The notes under the pieces are model-generated. The model was not told the DNA's origin. It saw only the letters and a program-made list of their open reading frames with translations, and did no database searches. Shown one piece after another: positions 1 through 6,424 of a stretch of DNA of 14,578 nucleotides (position 1 is the first letter of the stretch; each line of letters opens with the position of its first letter). This stretch comes from CAZRZN01 sp964604565 (GTDB lineage: Bacteria > Pseudomonadota > Alphaproteobacteria > Rhodobacterales > Rhodobacteraceae): NCBI GenBank assembly GCA_964604565.1, contig CAZRZN010000092.1, positions 1 through 14,578 of the forward strand. The letters run 5' to 3'. The position numbers and the translations under genes are program-made.

Positions 1-550
1 TGGGCACATGGGTGTGCGTCCCAACCACAAGGCTGGCCCGCCCATCGCAAAAATGGCCCATGCCCATTTTCTCGGAGGTCGCCTCGCAATGAATGTCAAC
101 GACGATGGCCTGCGCCTGACCGCCCAGCGGATGCCGTTTGAGCACCTCGTCCACGGCGGCAAAGGGATTGTCATAGGCCCGGCTCATGAAGACCTGCCCC
201 AGCGCTTGCAGCACAAGAACCTTGCGGCCCCGCCGGTCCTTGAACAGCGCGGCGCCACGACCCGGCGCCTGCCGGGCCAGGTTCAGCGGCCGCAGGATGC
301 GCGGCTCGGCCTCTATATGAGACAGCATGTCCTTTTGGTCGAAGGCATGGTCGCCCAATGTGATCACATCGGCACCCGCCGCGAAGATCGCCTTGCCATG
401 CGCCGCCGAAAGGCCGACACCATTTGTCGCATTCTCGGCGTTCACCACGACGAAATCCAGACGCCAGTCCTCTCGCAGACCCGGCAGCCGGTCCGCGATT
501 GCCTGCCGTCCAGCGCGGCCCATCACATCGCCCAAAAATAGAAGTCGCAT
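1..550 (-). CDS. YmdB-family (TIGR00282) metallophosphoesterase, 3' end outside window
   Basis: Cytosolic binuclear-metal phosphoesterase of the YmdB/TIGR00282 family; the Bacillus subtilis member hydrolyses cyclic nucleotides. The first 183 codons are visible, from the ATG at 550 to the window edge. Seen in the translation: an N-terminal MRLLFLGDVMGRAGR (metal ligand Asp8), VVNAEN (Glu39, Asn40), TLGDHAFDQ (residues 65-71), VVDIHCEATSE (His154) and VVGTHTHVP (His179, His181). These are the family's metal-binding blocks in the right order. Family members are about 260-270 residues, so roughly the last third is missing. The family's usual GNH block reads GDH here, an Asn-to-Asp change at a ligand position. 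It follows the FG-GAP gene after about 200 bp and may share its transcript. In many alphaproteobacteria this gene follows 5-formyltetrahydrofolate cyclo-ligase; that gene is not here. The family is secure, the physiological substrate is not known. Confidence 0.9.
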   Translation of the reverse strand, partial: MRLLFLGDVMGRAGRQAIADRLPGLREDWRLDFVVVNAENATNGVGLSAAHGKAIFAAGADVITLGDHAFDQKDMLSHIEAEPRILRPLNLARQAPGRGAALFKDRRGRKVLVLQALGQVFMSRAYDNPFAAVDEVLKRHPLGGQAQAIVVDIHCEATSEKMGMGHFCDGRASLVVGTHTHVP

Positions 551-754
551 ACCGCGTAGGGGTAGAAGGCACAGGCACGAAAGCAAAGCCCGAATCGTCT
601 GCCGCAGCGCAAAATTGGCAGGTTCGGCCGCCTGTTCCCGTAACTGGGCAGGGCGCAGGCGGCGGGGGCGGGCAGGCAGGTCCCAGTGGGCTACCCGGCA
701 AGCCTCCGCAAGGTGGGCAAATGGGTCCGCCGGCCCCGCGCTCTGCCTGTCACG

Positions 755-1510
755 TCAGTCGCAGCGTAGGGCCGCGGCCATGGCCGCCGGGCTGTAATCG
801 CCCAGCACGCGCGACCGAAGGGTGCCGTCGAATGTCAGCGCGACCACGGACCGCCAGTCGCCGGATGCAACGATCATCTCCGGCCCTGCACCGCAAACGC
901 GGATTCCGCCCTCTATGTAATCCCAGCCGATCCGGTGATTGGTAAAGCTGGCGCCAGACGCCACCTCCGTCAGAACGCCATCGGCAAACCGCCAGACCCG
1001 CAGGACCCGTGCCAGATGCGGACGATCCACATAGGCGATTTCCATCGCTCCGTCGCCGTCCAGATCCGCCGCGCCGACCGGCGCCAGCCAGCGAAACCGC
1101 TGCCCGATGAACGGCGTCACGGCCAAGGGGTCCAGACGGCCATCGGAAACCGTCCAGACCGCCAGCCTCGCACCGCGCCGGGCATGGCTTTCGACCGTGA
1201 CGATTTCCGGTTTCCCGTCGCCGTCAATATCCCAGAGCCGGGGAGCGGTATCCTCGAACACCAGCGGCGCATCGTGGCGGCGGCGCAGAACACGCCCGTC
1301 CGAAAGGGTGACGGTCAAGATTTCATACTCGATCCCGTCGCCCAGAACGCCATGCGCATAGCGCGTCACAGGCCCCTCGTAGACCGCCTCGACAGCCTCT
1401 TGCGCCGTCGCGGATTTCAGAGACCCCAGCAAGAGGCACACCATGAGACACGCGCCGCGCAAGCGCCCGCGCCATGGGCGCCACGGCAGACGCGGCGCCC
1501 TCGCCAACAT
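755..1510 (-). CDS. Exported FG-GAP/VCBS-repeat-like protein
   Basis: A 251-residue protein predicted to be exported. It has an arginine-rich N-terminus, a hydrophobic stretch around residues 20-32 and a plausible signal peptidase I site after ATA (residue 36). The mature part carries two calcium-loop-like motifs of the FG-GAP/VCBS beta-propeller type, DIDGDGKPEI (94-103) and DLDGDGAMEI (149-158), each followed by a hydrophobic strand. Two or so blades cannot close a propeller alone, so it may be degenerate or act as an oligomer. The start at 1510 is chosen because its ATG overlaps the ferredoxin stop as TGATG, which indicates translational coupling; an internal ATG at 1444 would leave a shorter signal peptide with no clear ribosome binding site. 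The function is unknown. A calcium-stabilised periplasmic scaffold is an inference from the repeats only. Confidence 0.82.
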   Translation of the reverse strand: MLARAPRLPWRPWRGRLRGACLMVCLLLGSLKSATAQEAVEAVYEGPVTRYAHGVLGDGIEYEILTVTLSDGRVLRRRHDAPLVFEDTAPRLWDIDGDGKPEIVTVESHARRGARLAVWTVSDGRLDPLAVTPFIGQRFRWLAPVGAADLDGDGAMEIAYVDRPHLARVLRVWRFADGVLTEVASGASFTNHRIGWDYIEGGIRVCGAGPEMIVASGDWRSVVALTFDGTLRSRVLGDYSPAAMAAALRCD

Positions 1511-1833
1511 CAGATCTGCTTTTCGGGCATCTGCACCACAAGACCCTCAAGCGCGTCGCTGACCTTCAACTGGCAGGTCAGGCGCGACCGCTTGGGATCG
1601 GGTTCATAGGCAAAGTCGAGCATGTCTTCCTCCATGTCCTCTTTCGCCGGCAGCTTTTCGATCCAGTCGGGATGCACGTAGACGTGACAGGTGGAACAGG
1701 CGCAGGCGCCGCCACAATCCGCCTCGATGCCGGGGATGTTGTTGTCCCTGGCCCCTTCCATGACGGTCAGCCCGGTCGGCACATCCACCACATGCTCAGT
1801 GCCATTATGCTCAATATAGGTGATTTTCGCCAT
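1510..1833 (-). CDS. fdxE: Adrenodoxin-type [2Fe-2S] ferredoxin (FdVI-like)
   Basis: A 107-residue cytosolic electron carrier with a single plant/vertebrate-type [2Fe-2S] cluster. The ligands follow the adrenodoxin pattern: Cys40, Cys46 (X5), Cys49 (X2) and Cys87 (X37); Cys44 is an extra cysteine in CGGACACSTC. The acidic segment around residues 66-80 and the C-terminal LPEKQI-like end (here MPEKQI) closely match my recollection of Rhodobacter capsulatus ferredoxin VI, whose gene is fdxE; the symbol rests on that resemblance. Partners of this class include P450s, hydroxylases and iron-sulfur assembly. None is encoded here. The ATG at 1833 is preceded by AAGGAG (1843-1848) with a 9-nt spacer. 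Its stop overlaps the start of the exported FG-GAP gene by one base. It is divergent from the DnaE2-remnant gene. Confidence 0.93.
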   Translation of the reverse strand: MAKITYIEHNGTEHVVDVPTGLTVMEGARDNNIPGIEADCGGACACSTCHVYVHPDWIEKLPAKEDMEEDMLDFAYEPDPKRSRLTCQLKVSDALEGLVVQMPEKQI

Positions 1834-1971
1834 TTTGACCGCTCTCCTTGAAACTCGACACCGTAGGTAGTCCGACCTCCGGTCCGCCGCCAGCCCCTTT
1901 TGCCCGATGGACGGGGGCAATGTCGGTCCATGGGCGGAAGTTGCAGAAAATCCTCGCACAGGCTCGCAAAT

Positions 1972-1986
1972 GTTCTATTTATGTTC
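1972..1986 (+). promoter_or_regulatory. LexA (SOS) box, alphaproteobacterial type
   Basis: The sequence GTTCTATTTATGTTC is an exact match to the GTTC-N7-GTTC direct-repeat operator known for LexA in alphaproteobacteria, with an AT-rich spacer in otherwise GC-rich DNA. It lies 3 bp before the ATG at 1990 of the DnaE2-like fragment, and the ATG at 1981 falls inside it. A weak promoter could overlap it (TCGCAC at 1954-1959, TATTTA at 1976-1981, 16-bp spacing), which would put transcription start almost at the ATG. LexA regulates imuA-imuB-dnaE2 in many alphaproteobacteria, so box and gene fit each other. It could also affect the divergent ferredoxin gene 139 bp away. Confidence 0.75.
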
Positions 1987-1989
1987 CTC

Positions 1990-2334
1990 ATGAGATCCAG
2001 CGCCGATTGGCCCCGCCCGCCCGCATGTCTGACCGCCGACCGGCTCGGCCGGCCGCCGAATGGCGCGCGCGTGACCGTGGCCGGCCTCGTGATCCTGCGA
2101 CAACGCCCGGGGACGGCAAAGGGCGTGATCTTCATGACGCTCGAGGATGAAACCGGCACCGTCAACATCGTCGTCTGGCGCAAGCTCTACGAACGCTTTC
2201 GCCGCGCGGTGATCGCGGGCCGTCTGCTGCGCATCACCGGCCGCGTCCAGCGCGAAAATGGCGTCACGCATGTGATCTCGGAACAGATAGAAGATATCTC
2301 GCCCCTGTTGGACCGGCTGCTCGACACGCCCTGA
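1990..2334 (+). CDS. DnaE2 C-terminal OB-fold fragment behind an SOS box (remnant or mini-gene)
   Basis: An intact frame of 114 codons from the ATG at 1990 (117 from the ATG at 1981). From about residue 27, NGARVTVAGLVILRQRPGTA, then GVIFMTLEDETG, NIVVWRKLYERFRRAVIAGR and LLRITGRVQRENGVTHVISE, it matches the OB-fold region that ends the error-prone polymerase DnaE2. DnaE2 is over 1000 residues; the PHP, palm, fingers and helix-hairpin-helix parts are absent, and sequence upstream of about 1985 shows no DnaE2 resemblance. No ribosome binding site is visible, so a leaderless message or no translation is possible. Two readings: a scar of deletion between an SOS promoter and the dnaE2 3' end, or a small SOS-induced nucleic-acid-binding protein. 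Homology is secure, function is not. An upstream in-frame ATG at 1900 is unlikely because its extension is low quality. Confidence 0.72.
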   Translation: MRSSADWPRPPACLTADRLGRPPNGARVTVAGLVILRQRPGTAKGVIFMTLEDETGTVNIVVWRKLYERFRRAVIAGRLLRITGRVQRENGVTHVISEQIEDISPLLDRLLDTP

Positions 2335-2355
2335 AGATCAAACCCGGCAGCAACG

Positions 2356-2376
2356 CCGCCCGCACCCCGCGGGCGG
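2356..2376 (+). terminator. Hairpin after the DnaE2 fragment
   Basis: A perfect 8-bp GC stem, CCGCCCGC (2356-2363) with GCGGGCGG (2369-2376), and a 5-nt loop ACCCC begin 22 bp after the stop of the DnaE2-like gene. There is no T-run behind it, so it is at best a weak intrinsic terminator or an mRNA 3'-end stabiliser. Its palindromic nature means it could serve either strand. Confidence 0.45.
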
Positions 2377-2446
2377 GACTCTAGGCAGCCCTGTGCAAAA
2401 CCGCTAACATCGGCGCAACAACGGCACATCACAGGCCCGGGCAGTC

Positions 2447-2998
2447 ATGTTTACATCCTTCGGATCCGCCACCAAACGCGGGATTGCATCGCTTTGCACT
2501 CTGGCCACGCTTGCGGCCTGCGACGCGCCCTCGTCGGTAAGCCGCGAGGCGCAAGCGCCCCAAACACGGCCACCCTTGGCCTCCCCCGTGGCGCAGGGCG
2601 CCTGCCGCACCCTCGAAACCGTCCCGGCGGTCTACGAACACGTCATGGGCGAAATCCAGGTGGTCCAGGGACAGGTTGCAGAGGATGGCACGGTCATCCG
2701 CGCGCCGGTCTATCGCCAAGCGCCCGTGCCGCGCATCGTGCGAGAACGGGGGGAAATCACCTTCGACGTGCCCTGCCCCGCGCAGATGACACCCGAGTTC
2801 ATTCGTTCGGTGCAGCGGGCGCTGATCGCGCGCGGCTACCTGTCGGGCACAGTCAGCGGAACCCTCGACGCCCGCACCAATGCCAGCATACGCCGTTACC
2901 AGACCGAACGTGGGCTGCAAAGCGCGCAGCTTTCCCTTGAAACCGCCCGCGCGCTCGGCCTGATCGCGGTCGATCTGGGCGATCAGGCCGCGCCATAG
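2447..2998 (+). CDS. Lipoprotein with peptidoglycan-binding domain
   Basis: A 183-residue envelope protein. The N-terminus has a basic start, a hydrophobic stretch and a lipobox LAAC (residues 22-25), so Cys25 should be lipidated. A Pro/Ala-rich linker (26-50) follows. A middle segment (about 51-110) has Cys53 and Cys110 and a 'PAVYE...GTVIRAPVYR...ERGEITFDVPC' pattern that I have seen in similar alphaproteobacterial proteins. A PG_binding_1 domain occupies roughly 114-173 (FIRSVQRALIARGYLSG, GTLDARTNASIRRYQTERGL). It probably anchors to the outer membrane and contacts peptidoglycan. The ATG at 2447 gives the complete signal sequence, though its ribosome binding site is poor. It stands alone on the plus strand and converges with the Do-protease gene. 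No enzymatic domain is visible. Confidence 0.85.
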   Translation: MFTSFGSATKRGIASLCTLATLAACDAPSSVSREAQAPQTRPPLASPVAQGACRTLETVPAVYEHVMGEIQVVQGQVAEDGTVIRAPVYRQAPVPRIVRERGEITFDVPCPAQMTPEFIRSVQRALIARGYLSGTVSGTLDARTNASIRRYQTERGLQSAQLSLETARALGLIAVDLGDQAAP

Positions 2999-3176
2999 GC
3001 GGCGGCCTTGCATAGTGCCGCAACGGCATGCTCAAACCCTCGGGAACGCCCGGCCTCCCCGGCGCAATGCCCCCCGTTCGGGACGGGCGCCGCTTCGCAG
3101 GATCCGTCGGATGCAGATCAGACGCGGTCAAGACCGACGCGCAAGAGCTTCGTCCCAAATCCACCCCACAAAAAGC

Positions 3177-3205
3177 AAAGGGGCGGCCCATCAAGCCGCC
3201 CCTTT
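3177..3205 (-). terminator. Rho-independent terminator of the Do-protease gene
   Basis: An 11-bp perfect stem (arms 3177-3187 and 3195-3205) closes a 7-nt loop. Read on the minus strand it begins AAAGGGGCGGC and is followed by a T-rich tail, TTTGCTTTTTG. It lies 44 bp beyond the protease stop. The T-tract is on the minus-strand side, so it mainly serves the protease gene, though it could also block transcription arriving from the convergent lipoprotein gene. Confidence 0.85.
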
Positions 3206-3248
3206 CCCTGTCGCTCATGGCCATGCCCCGCCGGGGCCGGCCATTCGG

Positions 3249-4715
3249 TCATTCCTCTGCCAGGCTCAGCGCCACGAAGCGCGGGTCGCCGGCGCGACGC
3301 ACAAGAAGCAGAATAGACTTGCGGCCCTCGTCGCGGGCACCGTCGATCCGTTCCTGCAAATCATCGACGCTTGCCACGGCGTTCTGTCCGGCCTCGGTGA
3401 TGACGTCACCGGCCCGCAGACCCTTTTCGTAGGCTTCGGACGTAGGTTCGACATCCATGATCGCCAGACCCTGCGCATCGTCCGCAAGGTCAAGCTCACC
3501 CCGGATTTCATCGGTCAGCGGGCTCAGCGTCAGACCCAGCATCTCCAGTTCTTCGACCGCTTCCGGCTCTGCCGGAGCGACAGCCGGCACCGCGTCTTGC
3601 GCCTCTTCACGGCGGCCCAGCGTCACCTTCAGGGTTTTCGTTTCGCCATCGCGGTTCACCACGACGCGGACGGTCTTGCCGACACGGGTGTTGGCCACCA
3701 CACGCACAAGCTGCCGCGTGTCCTCGACATCGATGCCGTCGAAGGAAATGATGACATCGCCCGCTTCGAGACCGGCTTCCATCGCCGGACCTTCCGGCAC
3801 GTCGGACACCAGCGCGCCTTCGGCGGCGGCCAGACCCAGCGCGTCGGCGACATCGTCGGTCACGTCCTGAATACGGACACCCAGCCAACCGCGACGGGTT
3901 TCACCGAATTCCTTCAGTTGATCGACGACGTTGGTCACGACATTCGACGCCATCGAAAAGCCGATGCCGATCGACCCGCCGTTGGGCGACAGAATCGCAG
4001 TGTTCACGCCGATCACGTCGCCGTCCATGTTGAACAGCGGCCCCCCCGAGTTGCCGCGGTTGATGGCGGCGTCGGTCTGGATGTAGTCGTCATAGGTGCC
4101 GCTGAGCGCCCGATTGCGGGCGGAGACGATCCCGGCCGAGACGGAAAAGCCCTGCCCCAGCGGGTTGCCCATGGCCATGACCCAGTCGCCAACGCGCGCG
4201 GTGTTGCTGTCGCCAAAGCTGACGAACTTCAGCGGTTCGTCGGACTCGACCTTGAGCAGCGCAATATCGGTGTTGGGATCGGTGCCAACCAGCTCCGCCG
4301 GCAGTTCGAAACCTTCGAAGAATTCGATAAGGATCTCGTCGGCGCCTTCGATCACGTGATTGTTCGTGACGATGTAGCCATCTTCCGAGATGACGAAACC
4401 GGAGCCCAGTGCCGATGACCGGCGCGGGCGGTCAGGACCGCCGCGATCTTGGAATTCGCGAAAGAAATCCTCAAAAGGGGATCCTTCGGGGACGACCCCC
4501 TGCGGACCGGCACGACCGGCCACGGTGGTCGAGGTGGTGATGTTGACAACGGAAGGGCTGATGCGCTCGGCCAGATCGGCAAAGCTTTCCGGCATGCCAC
4601 GAGCCTGCACCATCAGCGATTGTGATACGATCAGGATCATCGACAGTGTGGCAAGCCAGAACAGCCGCAACGGTGTCGCATTCTCCTGAGTCAGAGCGAG
4701 GGATTGAGGTTTCAA
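3249..4715 (-). CDS. degP: Do-family (DegP/MucD-like) periplasmic serine endoprotease
   Basis: A 488-residue HtrA/Do protease that degrades or chaperones misfolded envelope proteins. Residues 1-40 form a signal peptide (hydrophobic FWLATLSMILIVSQSL, cleavage after VQA). The trypsin-like domain has the triad His120 (TNNHVI), Asp150 (NTDIALLK) and Ser223 (INRGNSGGPLF). Two PDZ domains follow, about 275-366 and 392-478, joined by a Pro/Glu/Ala linker. The start is a TTG at 4715, chosen because AAGGAGA lies 5 nt upstream and because it gives a complete signal peptide. The frame runs open to an ATG at 4820, which would add 35 untypical residues, and the next ATG (4640) would cut the signal. It is the last gene of the hflK-hflC-DUF2065 neighbourhood but sits behind a 442-bp gap, so it probably has its own promoter. 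Whether it is DegP, DegQ or MucD cannot be told from sequence alone. Confidence 0.93.
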   Translation of the reverse strand: MKPQSLALTQENATPLRLFWLATLSMILIVSQSLMVQARGMPESFADLAERISPSVVNITTSTTVAGRAGPQGVVPEGSPFEDFFREFQDRGGPDRPRRSSALGSGFVISEDGYIVTNNHVIEGADEILIEFFEGFELPAELVGTDPNTDIALLKVESDEPLKFVSFGDSNTARVGDWVMAMGNPLGQGFSVSAGIVSARNRALSGTYDDYIQTDAAINRGNSGGPLFNMDGDVIGVNTAILSPNGGSIGIGFSMASNVVTNVVDQLKEFGETRRGWLGVRIQDVTDDVADALGLAAAEGALVSDVPEGPAMEAGLEAGDVIISFDGIDVEDTRQLVRVVANTRVGKTVRVVVNRDGETKTLKVTLGRREEAQDAVPAVAPAEPEAVEELEMLGLTLSPLTDEIRGELDLADDAQGLAIMDVEPTSEAYEKGLRAGDVITEAGQNAVASVDDLQERIDGARDEGRKSILLLVRRAGDPRFVALSLAEE

Positions 4716-4720
4716 AGGTG

Positions 4721-4727
4721 TCTCCTT
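4721..4727 (-). promoter_or_regulatory. Strong Shine-Dalgarno fixing a TTG start
   Basis: On the minus strand AAGGAGA is followed by 5 nt (CACCT) and then TTG AAA CCT. No ATG is suitably placed, so this site decides the start of the Do-protease gene. Confidence 0.8.
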
Positions 4728-5047
4728 GTCTCTGCCAGTCAGCAGGCGCGCAGGGCACGCACCGCCGCCTGCCTCTCGGTAGTCAGTGTGCCTAACATAG
4801 GTGCCATGGCGCAACACCAAAGGTCAAAATCACGCATCTCACGAGGGAGTGACTGGTATTCGCCAAGAACGCGCCTGCCAAGGGTCCAACACGGCCGTCA
4901 CGTCGCTGGCGACGACCGGACACGGCGCTGCAAGGCCTGCGCCAGACTTCGCCTGACGGTGCGGCTGCGCGCGGACCCCCTCGCCTGTCCCGACGCGCGC
5001 CCTGTCAACGGAACTGGCCGAACGTCTTGGTGCGCCTGCGTCCTACC

Positions 5048-5075
5048 CTCCTAGGATTTTGCTCCTAGGATCTTG
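5048..5075. repeat. Tandem 14-bp repeat with TCCTAGGA palindromes
   Basis: Two adjacent 14-mers, CTCCTAGGATTTTG and CTCCTAGGATCTTG, differ at one base. Each contains the palindrome TCCTAGGA (5049-5056 and 5063-5070), so the unit can also fold as an 8-bp stem with a 6-nt loop. It lies about 85 bp past the DUF2065 stop and about 330 bp before the protease start. It could be a weak terminator of the hflKC operon or a paired protein-binding site; sequence alone does not decide. Confidence 0.6.
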
Positions 5076-5157
5076 CCTTGGTCCCGACACGCGGCGCTGC
5101 GCTCCGCCTGATACGGCCCGCATTCGGTGTCCGCGAACCGCACAGCTTTGGTAATTG

Positions 5158-5349
5158 TCACCCCTTGGCAATCCAAAGCACCAAGACCCCACTCACCAAC
5201 GCCACCAGCCCGAGGGTGCGGCGCTGTTCGAGCGGCATGCTGCGCAGCGCTTCCAGCATGCGTTCCACAAGCGAAGGGGCCAGTGCATACACCAGCCCCT
5301 CGATCACGAGGACCATGCCGATCCCCATAAGAATGTCCGTCCCGCTCAA
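5158..5349 (-). CDS. DUF2065 (YjeT-like) small inner-membrane protein
   Basis: A 63-residue protein with two predicted membrane segments, about residues 5-23 (ILMGIGMVLVIEGLVYALA) and 45-61 (TLGLVALVSGVLVLWIA), joined by a short basic/acidic loop with RSMPLEQRR. The IEGLVYAL signature and the size match the DUF2065/YjeT family, whose genes commonly sit next to hflC; its role is not established. The start is TTG at 5349, overlapping the hflC stop as TTGA, a 4-bp coupling overlap. An internal ATG at 5328 would remove part of the first membrane segment. Its position directly behind hflC suggests that it works with the HflKC membrane complex, which is an inference from context. Confidence 0.85.
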   Translation of the reverse strand: MSGTDILMGIGMVLVIEGLVYALAPSLVERMLEALRSMPLEQRRTLGLVALVSGVLVLWIAKG

Positions 5350-6422
5350 TTGTTCACGGACGCCGGATCAGCCTCCGGCGCGTCGGCCTCTGCTTCAGGC
5401 GCTTCGGGTTCGGCCTCCGGCGCCGTGGGTTCAGGTGCCGTTTCGACCGGGTCGGCCGGCGCCGCACCTGCATCCTCGCCAACCTCCGGAGCCGGTTCCT
5501 CGACGGGCAAGGCGTCGGCAACGGGCGACGGCAACGTCAAGGGCGCACCGAGGGCCGTCTCGCTCTTGAAATAGTCGAAGAACTGGCTGTCCGGCGTCAT
5601 GACCATCGTCGAATTGGTCCCGGTGAGCGATGTCTCATAAGCTTGCAAGGACCGATAGAAGGCAAAGAACTCCGGGTCGGCGCCGTAGGCCTCTGCAAAG
5701 ACCTTGTTGCGCTCGGCGTCGGCTTCACCGCGGATCACGTTGGCTTCGCGTTCGGCCTCGGACAGGGTCTCGACCACGGTACGATCCGCAAGCGCGCGAA
5801 CACGTTGCGCGGCTTCGTTGCCTCGGGCGCGCTCATCCGCGGCTTCGCGTTCCCGTTCCGCCCGCATCCGGTCGAAGGTCGCGTCAAGGTTCTGTGACGG
5901 CAGGTTCGTCTGTTTCAGGCGCACGTCCACCACGTCCAACCCTAGGGAAAGCGCCGCTTCGCGCGCGCTGTCGCGGATCCGGACCATCAACGCACCACGA
6001 TCCTCAGACAGGATACGGTCCGATGTCACCTGATCCGCACCCAGAACTTCGCGGATCTGCGCGTTCAGAATGCCGGACAGGCGATCCTCCGCGATGCGAA
6101 TGCCGCCAATACCGACCGCTTGCCGGAACTGCACGACGTCGGCGATCCGGTAGCGCGCAAAGGCATCTACCACGAGACGGCGATCGTCCGAAGGCGTGAC
6201 CTCGATGGTGTCGGTGTCCAGAGACAGGATACGGTCGTCGTAGCGGACGACCTCCTGGATCAACGGAATCTTGAAGGCCAGCCCCGGTTCTTCCTTGACG
6301 GCCTTGATCTGACCGAACTGGAGCACCAGCGCCTTCTCGCGTTCGTCCACCACGAAGATGGAGGACAGGAACACGACGATCGCGACGACGAGGACGGGCA
6401 GCAGGAGTGTTGTCTTGCGCAT
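5346..6422 (-). CDS. hflC: HflC, SPFH-domain subunit of the HflKC complex
   Basis: An inner-membrane SPFH/prohibitin protein that with HflK forms a large periplasmic cage regulating the FtsH protease. Seen: an N-terminal membrane segment at residues 7-25, the SPFH start VVDEREKALVLQFGQI (24-39), the core to about 180 including TNLPSQNLDATFDRMRAERE, an Ala/Glu/Arg-rich coiled coil (about 183-240) and FFAFYRSLQAYETSL followed by FFDYFKS (281-287). After about residue 300 comes an acidic Pro/Ala/Glu tail to residue 358 (PEAEPEAPEAEADAPEA) that makes it longer than enterobacterial HflC (about 330). The ATG at 6422 lies 2 nt after the hflK stop, and its stop overlaps the DUF2065 start. The function is well supported; the tail is of unknown use. 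Confidence 0.95.
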   Translation of the reverse strand: MRKTTLLLPVLVVAIVVFLSSIFVVDEREKALVLQFGQIKAVKEEPGLAFKIPLIQEVVRYDDRILSLDTDTIEVTPSDDRRLVVDAFARYRIADVVQFRQAVGIGGIRIAEDRLSGILNAQIREVLGADQVTSDRILSEDRGALMVRIRDSAREAALSLGLDVVDVRLKQTNLPSQNLDATFDRMRAEREREAADERARGNEAAQRVRALADRTVVETLSEAEREANVIRGEADAERNKVFAEAYGADPEFFAFYRSLQAYETSLTGTNSTMVMTPDSQFFDYFKSETALGAPLTLPSPVADALPVEEPAPEVGEDAGAAPADPVETAPEPTAPEAEPEAPEAEADAPEADPASVNN

Positions 6423-6424
6423 GA

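Larger units (their letters stand above)
4716..5157. other. 442-bp intergenic region between DUF2065 gene and Do protease
   Basis: No frame here looks like a protein. Near the protease it must hold that gene's promoter. On the minus strand TTGACC and TATGTT occur about 60-95 bp before the TTG start, but they are 22 bp apart, too far for a standard housekeeping promoter, so I do not call one. Closer to the DUF2065 gene is a tandem repeat containing TCCTAGGA twice, listed separately. The rest is GC-rich and featureless to me. The length of the gap suggests that the protease is separately regulated rather than simply co-transcribed with hflKC. Confidence 0.55.

Noticed and set aside
1900..1989. 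Upstream extension of the DnaE2-like frame to the ATG at 1900
   Set aside because: The extra 30 codons look unlike DnaE2 and would place the LexA box inside the coding region.
3016..3028. Small hairpin TGCCG-CAA-CGGCA after the lipoprotein gene
   Set aside because: Only a 5-bp stem without a T-run; too weak to call a terminator.
3015..4418. 467-codon open frame on the plus strand
   Set aside because: Antisense to the Do-protease gene, and it starts by reading through that gene's terminator; no protein-like features.
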